Shown: piece after piece, positions 5,707 through 13,506 of the stretch
How the letters are laid out: every line of letters starts with the position of its first letter
Numbering within the stretch: the stretch's first letter is position 1
IMG/VR virus record: IMGVR_UViG_3300020583_000029
Span: 1 to 35,911 of that record
Reading direction: 5' to 3' (one strand)
Source of the DNA: a virus
Length of the DNA stretch: 35,911 nucleotides
Position numbers and translations under genes: made by a program
The notes under the pieces: model-generated
What the model was told of the DNA's origin: nothing
Databases searched by the model: none
What the model saw: the letters and a program-made list of their open reading frames with translations, nothing else

Positions 5707-8127
5707 GTGGCGACAACTCAAGGTATCAATTCAGCGATCTCCGGACTCGCAGGGAAAGTCTCGGACTTTTTCTCGAACCGCGATAAGGTCATTCGGGACA
5801 AGACCGACAAGCCTACTCCACGCGAGATTCAGCCTCAATACAAGTGGGACTTACCTGTAGAGGACCGCTTAAAGGGGCTGGCTGACTATTACTACCGCGA
5901 GGGCAGTTTCGAGAAGATCCAGTTCGCCCGCAAGTGGATGCGCAATGCCCTGATCTTTCAAGGCTACCATGAGCTCGAATGGTCCGAGATCAATGTTGCG
6001 TGGGATGTCATCATGCAGGATTCGGGCGACTATGCCTTCCCGAATAACTACTACCGCTCACTTATCCTGCACGGAGTAAGAGCTTACATCCAGAACGAGC
6101 CGTTGATCGAGCCGATGCCCTCCTCGGATGATCCCGAGGCACAGGCAAGTACTAAGGCGGCTAAGACTGCATTAGAGGTTATCAAGCAGGGAGTCAAGTA
6201 TGATTATCTCAGAGTCACCGAAGCGATCAATCTTAGACTGTTTGGTAACAGTTTCCGGTACTCCTATTACAGCAAAGACCCTCGTTACGGCTTTGTTGAA
6301 GCTGCCGTCTTCCAAGATCGAGATGTTCTCCTGTCTCCCGGTGGCTCAGTTTGCCCATCATGCGGCCCTATGGAAGGGAACTTTGACGTATGCCCCGGAT
6401 GCCAGCAACCAATCGTTCAGCATCTCCCTCCGGTAGTGCAGCGGATGCCTCAGCAGCAGGGGCAGACCCGCTACCCGCGCGGGGAGATCATGACCGAGGC
6501 GGTCAACCCTTTAGAAATCTATCTGCGGAGTTCCAGTTATGACCTCTGGCACGCTCCTTTCATTGTGCGTAATCGGGTTGTTGATCGGCTTGCTTTGCAG
6601 TCTGCTTTTCCGGATGTACAGCTTGCACCAAAGGGCGACGAAGGCGGAGGAGAAGCGTACTCTACTGGCGGCGACCTCGGGCTTATCTACCTCCAAAGCC
6701 TGGCAGACCTACCTGGCGACCCTACCCAATACGCCGCATGGTATGAACGTGCTACGGCAGCTGCGAAAGCTCTGCTCATCGAAGTCTGGCTCCGTCCCAG
6801 CCAATACTTCTTCGATAAAGAACTCATCAAGAAGTTCCCCGACGGCCTCTACATTAGCAAAACGGGCGACACTCTGCTCGAAAGCCGCAACGATACCATC
6901 GAGGATCACTGGACCCATTACATCTATAACCCGGTTCCGGGAAGAATCTGGGGCGACGGCGACGACGACATCATCCCCCAACAACTCAAGCTCGATGAAA
7001 CCGACCGCCTGATTCTTCGCAATCAGGGTTACAACTCCGCCCCACTTCTGGTTATCGACTCACAGAGGATTGACAAGAATGAAATCGTCAACGACCCGTC
7101 CACGATCATCGAGTGCAAAACGGGCGGGAAGGGTGTCAAGGATGCGGTCGAACAGCTCAACTCCAACCCGCTCAGTCAAGAGACTTGGCAGTGGAGATCA
7201 GCCCATCTTTCCGACATGTACTTCCATAGCCGGGTTAGCCCAAGCGCGGTCGGACTGCATCAGCCCGGAGTCAACACGTTTGGCGGACAGGAGTCGATGG
7301 CTTCTAAATCAGACTCATCCCTTCTGCCTAACCTCATTCTATGGAAAACCGCTGACGAACTCTGGGCCAGGCAAGTCCTGAAGCTCGCTTCCCAGAACTG
7401 GCTCGACGAACGAGTGCACTCCGTCATGGGACTGAATGGCAAGTGGGAATTCAACAAGCTCAAGGGCGATGCGCTCGATCTCGACAAGATCCGGATAGTA
7501 ACACGAGTGTTACCAATTGACCCGAGCCAGCAGGATGCCATGGCGCAGGCTGTAGCTGCGGGGGCTTTGGACCCGCAAGACCCGAGAGTCAAGCGCAAGA
7601 TGATGGAACTGTTCCACCTGCCCATTGAAATGGACTCGCTCTATACGGATCAGAAGGTCCAGTGGAAAGAGATCGAGACGATGAAGCAGACCGGCCAGCA
7701 GATTCAGCCGGTGATGATCCGCGACAACGACATGGTGCATATCGACATCTGCCGGAACTATCTCAATTCCGATGAGGCGACGGACAATCCGCAGATGGCG
7801 CAGATCGTTCTCCAACACGCCCAACTGCACATCATCAACATGGCGCGTCAGGCCCAGATGCAGGCAGTTGTTCAGGGAGCAGGACAGGCGGCAGCGCAGG
7901 CTACCGGAGCAGGTCCGCAGCCGGAACAAGGCGGAGCGCCGGGGCAGTTACAGGGTAAGCAGCCTTCCGGCCAGAAGCCGAACGAAGGCAAGCAGGGTGG
8001 CAAGCATGGCGGGCAGTCTCCGACCAATCCAGTAACCAGACAGCAGAGAGCACAGAAAGGGCAAGCGGCCAGACCCAAGGGACAACCAAGTAGCGGCAAC
8101 CAATTTCACCAAAGGCAGCAAACATGA
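5707..8127 (+). CDS. Portal protein with an inserted zinc ribbon
   Basis: An 806-residue protein starting at GTG 5707. Its size, its place after terminase, and segments such as FARKWMRNALIFQGYHELEW and NNYYRSLILHGVRAYIQNEP identify it as a portal of the large podovirus type, the dodecameric channel through which DNA enters and leaves. Residues 216-232 hold CPSCG and CPGC, a zinc ribbon set in the N-terminal third. The stretch around FHSRVSPSAVGLH fits the later portal core. The last 90 or so residues are Gln, Gly, Ala and Pro-rich and basic, a flexible tail. The stop overlaps the next gene (ATGA). Portal identity is by pattern and context. Confidence 0.85.
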   Translation: MATTQGINSAISGLAGKVSDFFSNRDKVIRDKTDKPTPREIQPQYKWDLPVEDRLKGLADYYYREGSFEKIQFARKWMRNALIFQGYHELEWSEINVAWDVIMQDSGDYAFPNNYYRSLILHGVRAYIQNEPLIEPMPSSDDPEAQASTKAAKTALEVIKQGVKYDYLRVTEAINLRLFGNSFRYSYYSKDPRYGFVEAAVFQDRDVLLSPGGSVCPSCGPMEGNFDVCPGCQQPIVQHLPPVVQRMPQQQGQTRYPRGEIMTEAVNPLEIYLRSSSYDLWHAPFIVRNRVVDRLALQSAFPDVQLAPKGDEGGGEAYSTGGDLGLIYLQSLADLPGDPTQYAAWYERATAAAKALLIEVWLRPSQYFFDKELIKKFPDGLYISKTGDTLLESRNDTIEDHWTHYIYNPVPGRIWGDGDDDIIPQQLKLDETDRLILRNQGYNSAPLLVIDSQRIDKNEIVNDPSTIIECKTGGKGVKDAVEQLNSNPLSQETWQWRSAHLSDMYFHSRVSPSAVGLHQPGVNTFGGQESMASKSDSSLLPNLILWKTADELWARQVLKLASQNWLDERVHSVMGLNGKWEFNKLKGDALDLDKIRIVTRVLPIDPSQQDAMAQAVAAGALDPQDPRVKRKMMELFHLPIEMDSLYTDQKVQWKEIETMKQTGQQIQPVMIRDNDMVHIDICRNYLNSDEATDNPQMAQIVLQHAQLHIINMARQAQMQAVVQGAGQAAAQATGAGPQPEQGGAPGQLQGKQPSGQKPNEGKQGGKHGGQSPTNPVTRQQRAQKGQAARPKGQPSSGNQFHQRQQT

Positions 8128-9197
8128 AAAGGCTTCTATTCGTTCTAGCGCTCTTGTGCGGATCGGCGTGGGCGCAAGGGTCGTTCTACCAGTTGCAGCA
8201 GCCATTGCCCAACGGCACCTTGCGAGTGTGTCCGCTAGGAGCCACCAATCCGTGCCCTTCTCCGTCGAGTATCTTTTCGGATGCGGCGCTGACGCAGGGC
8301 ATTACTCAGCCTGTACAGCTGGGGCCTAGTGGAAACTTTGGATTCTGGATAGCTGCCGGTCAATACCTGGTCCAAGTAGCACAGCCCTATAACCTATCCT
8401 TCGTCATTACGCTGGGCGGCGGTGCTGTCGGCTTGCCCACGGGCTTGGCTTTTACATCTCCTACGTTCACGGTGAGTACAGCAGGAAGCGGGAATGGGGC
8501 CATCTGCCTCTCGGGTAATACGAGCGGAGCAGCATGTCTCACCGCTCCCGCAGTGGCCGGGACAAGCACGAACGGCGTTACGGCGAGCAATGTATTTCTG
8601 GCTCCTGCCGGAGTCGCTGGAACTCCAGCATATTCCTTCTCGGGCGATCCATCGACAGGGATGTATAGCGGTGGCGCTGGCGCACTTCGGATCGCGGTAA
8701 GTGGCGTTGATCAGGTGTTGATGACGACTCTTTCATTTCAAATCAACAATAGTAGCAACGTGCTCGACTTGGTCGGTAGTTCGGGGAGTGAGATTCGCTT
8801 CAATGCTGCGCACAATGCGGGGCTGACGGTGAATGGATCTGAGCAATTCCTATTCGGGAATGGAAGCTTATCCGATACGACTGGGACTATCAGAGCAGGT
8901 GGCTATGTATCTGCTGGGACCACCTTTACAGCATCTGGTTGCGCTAACTCTACTTTAGTGGGTGGGGCTACCGCTGGGACTTATACCTCCGTCACAGCAG
9001 GTACATGCACCGTAACGGTCACAATGGGCAACAGCGCCACCGCTCCTCATGGCTGGATCTGCGATGCTCATGACCTAACCACTGTGGCCGATGCTAACAA
9101 TGTCACCCTAGGAAGCTCTACTACGACCACCGCAAACTTGGTAGAGGGCACAGTGGTAGCCAATGATGTGATCGCTTTCAAGTGCACAGGTTACTAA
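8124..9197 (+). CDS. Exported tail-fibre-like protein with signal peptide
   Basis: A 357-residue protein with a clear Sec signal peptide: MKR, a hydrophobic core LLFVLALLCGSA, and cleavage after WAQ. A domain of about 75 residues follows (FYQ..PLPNGT.RVCP, PCP, SD.ALT, ITQP, GQY), shared with the next gene. The middle has VNVF-like fibre sequence (SGDPSTGMYSGGAG, then FQINNSSNVL) as in trimeric phage fibres. The C-terminal domain is Thr/Ser-rich with three cysteines and ends FKCTGY. AAAGG lies eight bases before the ATG, which overlaps the portal stop. It is most likely a receptor-binding or virion surface protein; the signal peptide is unusual for a phage spike. Confidence 0.75.
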   Translation: MKRLLFVLALLCGSAWAQGSFYQLQQPLPNGTLRVCPLGATNPCPSPSSIFSDAALTQGITQPVQLGPSGNFGFWIAAGQYLVQVAQPYNLSFVITLGGGAVGLPTGLAFTSPTFTVSTAGSGNGAICLSGNTSGAACLTAPAVAGTSTNGVTASNVFLAPAGVAGTPAYSFSGDPSTGMYSGGAGALRIAVSGVDQVLMTTLSFQINNSSNVLDLVGSSGSEIRFNAAHNAGLTVNGSEQFLFGNGSLSDTTGTIRAGGYVSAGTTFTASGCANSTLVGGATAGTYTSVTAGTCTVTVTMGNSATAPHGWICDAHDLTTVADANNVTLGSSTTTTANLVEGTVVANDVIAFKCTGY

Positions 9198-9208
9198 GCA
9201 AGACAATT

Positions 9209-11980
9209 ATGAGAACGGCGATTCTGCTGGCAGTCTTTAGCCTTCCCGCATTTGGGCAGGGAGCCTTTTACCAGTTTCCGGTGCCGCTTCCGGGTGCGAC
9301 GTTTAGGGTATGCCCGGTTGGTACTCAAAACCCATGCCCTACTCCGGTCAACATATACAGCGATCAGGCGCTAACGCACCTCATTACCCAGCCAGCCAGT
9401 ACCGGGCCGACTGGAGCCTACGCTTTTTGGGTATCTCCGGGACAGTACACCATCCAGATTGGGCAGCCGTATGACCTAGTGTACATCCTTAACTTAGGGG
9501 GCAGTGGAGGTGGTGTAATCGTAGGACCGCCTAACATTGGCGTACAAGTAGTAGGTAACGGTTCTAGTTTCGTGGCGCAAGCCAAGCCCGTCATTGATGT
9601 GCGCGACTTCGGCGCGGTAGGCGATGGGCAGGTCGCGACCGACTGCTACATGACCTCGGGAAGCCCTGTATTAAATTGTGAAACTGCTCATTTTTTTATG
9701 ACCGATATCGGCAAGAAGATCGCAGTCTATGGATCTGGTCCCACGAATAATGGTCTTATTCAGCCACTATCTTCCTCGATTATAGCTTTTACCAGCGGAA
9801 CTCAAGTTACTCTCAATGATAATGCAAACACTTCTACTACGCATGTGATTGCAACAATATCTTCCTGCTCGCGGAGTTTGAACGTTGCCACCTGCACGAC
9901 TACAGGAGCGCATAACTTTCAGGCCGGCCAGATGGTCAATATTAATAACGTTGGAGCATCAGGGTTTACTCAGGATTCTTCTTTCATTGGCGTTTGGCCG
10001 ATCCAAACCGTGCCCGCTGGTAATCAGTTTACGTTGAAAAGTTACTTGTTAAACGATGTCACTAGTGTTACTGGCGGAGTAGCTGACGGGCACAGTGAGC
10101 GTACCGTGTGGGGTACGGACAACACGGCAGCTTTACAGGCGGCGGTCGATGCCGCAGGAACTGCGGGCGGAGGGAAAGTGCTTATTCCGAAAGGTCTCTA
10201 TCTGACGCATGGCATCAACATGGCCTGCGCTCAAATAGGGAACTTTACCGGAGCTGGTTACTACAACTGCACCGTGGCCTACAACTACGTGACCATCCAG
10301 GGCGACGGGGCAGATGTGACTGGACTTGAGAACTGGGATGTGAATGTAACTATGGCTCAACCTTGGGATAACAGTCCAGGGGCCGGACATCCTGGCATCT
10401 TCATGCTGGGGATTTCTTCTCTAGGGGATTATGATGTTCCTCCGGTTGGTGGTCCCACAATTCCATTGAATCACATCGAAATCTCGGGACTGACTATCCG
10501 GCAAGCCAAGAATATACCTTCTGGAGCCAAGGCAATTTTCGATGAAATCAGTAACGATGTAAACATTCACGACAATAAGGTAATGGGATTCTCCTATGAG
10601 TGCATTTATCAAGGCGGCAAGAGCCGTCGCTGGGATGTGCACGATAACTATGTGACGCAGTGCGGAGAAGGTGGCCCATCGAATGCGACCTCAACCTCAG
10701 CGCTAAACGAAAACGGCTGGGATTCCGTTTTCCATGACAACCGGGTAGATGATTCCGGCCAGTGTATGGAAGGCGCCGGGCATGACGATATGTTCATCGG
10801 AAATAGCTGTGATATGCGTGGAACTGATTCCGCCAGCGCCAGCCCGCTATACCTGATCAATCTAAGCTCGGCTACTTATGGGTTATGGCGCTGGGTAATT
10901 CGTGATAATCGTGGGATTGGCGGGTCGGGAACCGTCGAGAATGTCAATGGCATGATGCGAGACGTAGCGATTGAAGGGAACACCTTTATAGATCCAGGCA
11001 GCTTTTCTATCGGCTCCGGCAAGGAAACCAACAATGTTAATTATGGACCGCAACCCCCCAGGCCTCATGGTACAAGTTCATTCAGTAATAATACTTTGCT
11101 CTATACTGGGCTCCAGTATCCAGTCACCTTCCCGTTTTCGATCAATGGCAATCAACATCCATTATTGGAGGATGTACTGGTTGATTCTAACCGAATCATT
11201 TTCAAGACTGGCTATTGCTCGTCTGCTCCCCACGCATCATGCCTGTCTACGGGAGACTGTAGCGCAGGAACTTGCACGGTGCCAGTAGGAGCTTTTAGCA
11301 TTCCTTCGCCGGGCCTTGGGCCGACTTGGGTCACGCTCACTGTTTATGGCACTGGTTCGGTGGCCGCCCCCTCCGTAGAGAATGGCTATATCTACATGAA
11401 TCTGGGCGCAAGCGGAACCAGCGGAGGGTCGGAGCCGGTCTGGTGTACCACGACTAATCCGCCCTGCACGGTTGTAGATGGCACGGTGACTTGGACTCTA
11501 TACAATCACCGTCCGCGCGTCTCGTTCACGAATACAACCATGGTTGCACCTGCTGGATTAGCGCCATCAGGCGTAGAAGTCACGATTCAAAATACTCCGA
11601 CTGCCGGATACACAATAGATAAGTTCGATTATAACTTGGCCTCTCGGTTTACCACTCCTGGTGCAACAGTATTCCCGGCAAACTCCAGCATATTGAACCG
11701 AAATCAGGAGTTCTTCCCCGATAACATGCTGGACATCGGGGCCGCTGCATTAGGCCGCCCGCGAAACGTTTATATAGCTAGTTCCTTATTCCAGGGCTCG
11801 GTCACCTTCGCCACACTCCCATCAGCCCCGTCCAATGGACAGCGCATTTACTGCTCTGACTGCACTGTCGCGACGCCCGCCTCTTGCACAAATGTGACGA
11901 CGGCAGCCTCGTGTACCTGCACGTCCGGTGGGACTGGCGCTGAAGCGAAGCGCATAAATGGAGCTTGGCTCTGTAATTAA
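9209..11980 (+). CDS. Exported tailspike with pectate-lyase-like beta-helix
   Basis: A 923-residue protein read from the ATG at 9209, which opens a signal peptide (MRTAILLAVFSLPAFGQG); the in-frame ATG at 9182 would spoil it. Residues about 19-95 repeat the N-terminal domain of the preceding protein. VIDVRDFGAVGDG at about 128-140, and DNTAALQAAVDAA with GGGKVLIPKGLY near 304-334, are the classic opening of a right-handed beta-helix tailspike or glycan lyase. Many Asn-rich rungs follow (NDVNIHDNKVMGF, HDNYVTQCGEG). The C-terminus is a Cys-rich cap (YCSDCT, then WLCN). It probably binds or cleaves host surface polysaccharide. Catalytic residues cannot be picked by eye. Confidence 0.8.
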   Translation: MRTAILLAVFSLPAFGQGAFYQFPVPLPGATFRVCPVGTQNPCPTPVNIYSDQALTHLITQPASTGPTGAYAFWVSPGQYTIQIGQPYDLVYILNLGGSGGGVIVGPPNIGVQVVGNGSSFVAQAKPVIDVRDFGAVGDGQVATDCYMTSGSPVLNCETAHFFMTDIGKKIAVYGSGPTNNGLIQPLSSSIIAFTSGTQVTLNDNANTSTTHVIATISSCSRSLNVATCTTTGAHNFQAGQMVNINNVGASGFTQDSSFIGVWPIQTVPAGNQFTLKSYLLNDVTSVTGGVADGHSERTVWGTDNTAALQAAVDAAGTAGGGKVLIPKGLYLTHGINMACAQIGNFTGAGYYNCTVAYNYVTIQGDGADVTGLENWDVNVTMAQPWDNSPGAGHPGIFMLGISSLGDYDVPPVGGPTIPLNHIEISGLTIRQAKNIPSGAKAIFDEISNDVNIHDNKVMGFSYECIYQGGKSRRWDVHDNYVTQCGEGGPSNATSTSALNENGWDSVFHDNRVDDSGQCMEGAGHDDMFIGNSCDMRGTDSASASPLYLINLSSATYGLWRWVIRDNRGIGGSGTVENVNGMMRDVAIEGNTFIDPGSFSIGSGKETNNVNYGPQPPRPHGTSSFSNNTLLYTGLQYPVTFPFSINGNQHPLLEDVLVDSNRIIFKTGYCSSAPHASCLSTGDCSAGTCTVPVGAFSIPSPGLGPTWVTLTVYGTGSVAAPSVENGYIYMNLGASGTSGGSEPVWCTTTNPPCTVVDGTVTWTLYNHRPRVSFTNTTMVAPAGLAPSGVEVTIQNTPTAGYTIDKFDYNLASRFTTPGATVFPANSSILNRNQEFFPDNMLDIGAAALGRPRNVYIASSLFQGSVTFATLPSAPSNGQRIYCSDCTVATPASCTNVTTAASCTCTSGGTGAEAKRINGAWLCN

Positions 11981-11981
11981 C

Positions 11982-12176
11982 ATGACCCGCCAGAAGCGAG
12001 CTACCCCCAAGTACCGTTGGATCGTCAGTCTGACGGTGCCAAACTACGATTATTTGTGTGTCCAGGCCATGCACCGGGGCGTGACTATGGCCCGTTTACT
12101 CAACGAAATGCTGCAAGATGCCCGTAGAGATATCAAAACTTGCAGCCCAACTCCCGAAAGGATACAGGTTAACTAA
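11982..12176 (+). CDS. Small ribbon-helix-helix-like protein
   Basis: A 64-residue protein from the ATG at 11982, one base after the tailspike stop; an upstream in-frame ATG (11958) lies inside the spike gene. A basic start (MTRQKRATPKYRW) leads into a strand IVSLTVP, a helix NYDYLCVQAMHRG, then TMARLLNEMLQDARRD. Strand, helix, turn with Thr/Ser, helix is the MetJ/Arc ribbon-helix-helix layout. No good Shine-Dalgarno is seen. It sits between spike and scaffold, an odd place for a DNA-binding regulator; translational or late-gene control is possible. Confidence 0.5.
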   Translation: MTRQKRATPKYRWIVSLTVPNYDYLCVQAMHRGVTMARLLNEMLQDARRDIKTCSPTPERIQVN

Positions 12177-12177
12177 G

Positions 12178-13044
12178 ATGTCCGAAGACCAGGCTACATT
12201 AAAAGACACATTGGTGTCTGACCAAGCAACTGACGCTACCCCGGCAGAAGCTACCGCTGCGCCTACGCAGGCTACGGAAGAACTCAAGCCGATCCGGATT
12301 GTGGAAGCTCCCGATCCGGCAGCCGCCGAACTCGGCACCATCCTGGCGAACTCCGGATGGACGAAGGCAAATGTAAACGATCTTTTGCAGTCCCCTACGG
12401 CGCTCGAATCATTGAAAAACATGATTCAGAACAACCCGCAGGAATTTCTCAACATGGTCGAACGCGCAGACCCCCGAGCGGCTGAAAGGCTGCTCGATAC
12501 CGCCTCAGACGAATATCTCAGGCGGAATGAAAGTAAGGGAGGCAAGTCGAAAGACGAAGATTCCTCCGGTTTGCAGCGGGAAGTTGAGACGCTACGCGAA
12601 AAAACCAACCGTCTTGAAGCTGATCAGCAGAGACGGGATCAGGCGCTGGCTACTGCTGCCATGCGCCAACGTTTAGACGCGAGAGTGGATGACCTGTTAG
12701 GGCAAGTCAAGGACCTTGGGCTGAAGCCCTCGGAGACAAAGAATCTGAGAGCACGCGTGTATACCGAACTGGCGAGTGATGCCACGGTGGCACAGCGAGT
12801 CTCGAACGGCAATTTCGTCGATGTGCCCCGCGTTTTCCAGACGCTCATTGACGAGAAAGTCGCTGACCAAAATGCCGCTGTCCAGGCCGAAAAGGACAAG
12901 CGAGAAGGCGTGCAGAGAGGCGCTTATCCGGAGTTTTCCCTTGGTGCGCAGGCAAACATCCCGCCAGACTTGCTGGAGAAATCGTCTGGTAGCTGGGATG
13001 ACACCGAGGCAGCTTTGGCGAAGGCGCTGACAGGCACGCGATAA
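12178..13044 (+). CDS. Putative scaffolding protein
   Basis: A 288-residue, highly charged protein directly upstream of the capsid region. The N-terminal 60 residues are Ala/Thr/Pro-rich and disordered, then come Asn/Gln-rich helices (LQSPTALESLKNMIQ). A long coiled coil near residues 130-175 (LQREVETLREKTNRLEADQQ) and a helical C-terminal domain rich in Ala, Asp and Lys follow. This is the usual make-up of an internal scaffold that guides shell assembly and is lost on packaging. The in-frame ATG at 12118 (MPVEISKLAAQLPKGYR) would add 20 plausible residues but overlap the previous gene by 59 bases. No protease gene is seen nearby. Confidence 0.7.
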   Translation: MSEDQATLKDTLVSDQATDATPAEATAAPTQATEELKPIRIVEAPDPAAAELGTILANSGWTKANVNDLLQSPTALESLKNMIQNNPQEFLNMVERADPRAAERLLDTASDEYLRRNESKGGKSKDEDSSGLQREVETLREKTNRLEADQQRRDQALATAAMRQRLDARVDDLLGQVKDLGLKPSETKNLRARVYTELASDATVAQRVSNGNFVDVPRVFQTLIDEKVADQNAAVQAEKDKREGVQRGAYPEFSLGAQANIPPDLLEKSSGSWDDTEAALAKALTGTR

Positions 13045-13049
13045 CCCAT

Positions 13050-13493
13050 ATGGGAATGAAGCGCGGTTACATGGCACCTAAGCTGAATGCTACCAGGATA
13101 CCTACGGAATCTGAGATTGCGTGGGCGGCTGGTGTGTATGAGGGCGAGGGGACATGTTTCGCGAAAGTTGGTAAGCGCACTCAAAAAGGGCGTACGTACA
13201 AAAGCGTGACGGACTATCTCAGCGTAACCCAAAAAGACCCTGAGATTTTGTACCGGATGCGTGATTTGTTCGGAGGCTCGATCTATGAGTACCAGAACCA
13301 TATGGGCTCCGTACATCGCTGGACTATTCACGGGCAGCGCACAAGAAACTTTGTGCAGTTGATTTACCCGTGGCTGTCTGAGCGAAGGAAGCAACAGATC
13401 GAGGCGGTCAACGCCATAATTCTTGCAAATGACACCGAGGGCGATTTGGTAGAAGCCCTTACGGTGGGAGGGTGCGAAAATCGCGAACTTTAA
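13050..13493 (+). CDS. LAGLIDADG homing endonuclease (second copy)
   Basis: A 147-residue protein whose motif WAAGVYEGEG (about residues 25-34) is a LAGLIDADG signature with the acidic pair intact. One motif means a homodimeric enzyme. Further on, SVTQKDPEILYRMRDLFGG and the basic C-terminal helix WLSERRKQQIEA match the family fold. ATGs at 13050 and 13071 (MAPKLNATRIP) are both possible; neither has a strong Shine-Dalgarno. The 13050 ATG lies in the palindrome CCCATATGGG (13045-13054). The gene sits between scaffold and capsid genes and its 3' end overlaps the ribosome-binding site of the capsid gene. It is only distantly similar to the copy at 4996. Confidence 0.82.
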   Translation: MGMKRGYMAPKLNATRIPTESEIAWAAGVYEGEGTCFAKVGKRTQKGRTYKSVTDYLSVTQKDPEILYRMRDLFGGSIYEYQNHMGSVHRWTIHGQRTRNFVQLIYPWLSERRKQQIEAVNAIILANDTEGDLVEALTVGGCENREL

Positions 13494-13506
13494 CTTAACG
13501 GCTGCG

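Noticed and set aside
13045-13480. Group I intron or intein explanation for the endonuclease before the capsid gene
   Set aside because: The endonuclease frame fills almost the whole interval, is not in frame with the capsid gene, and leaves no room for intron core structure.
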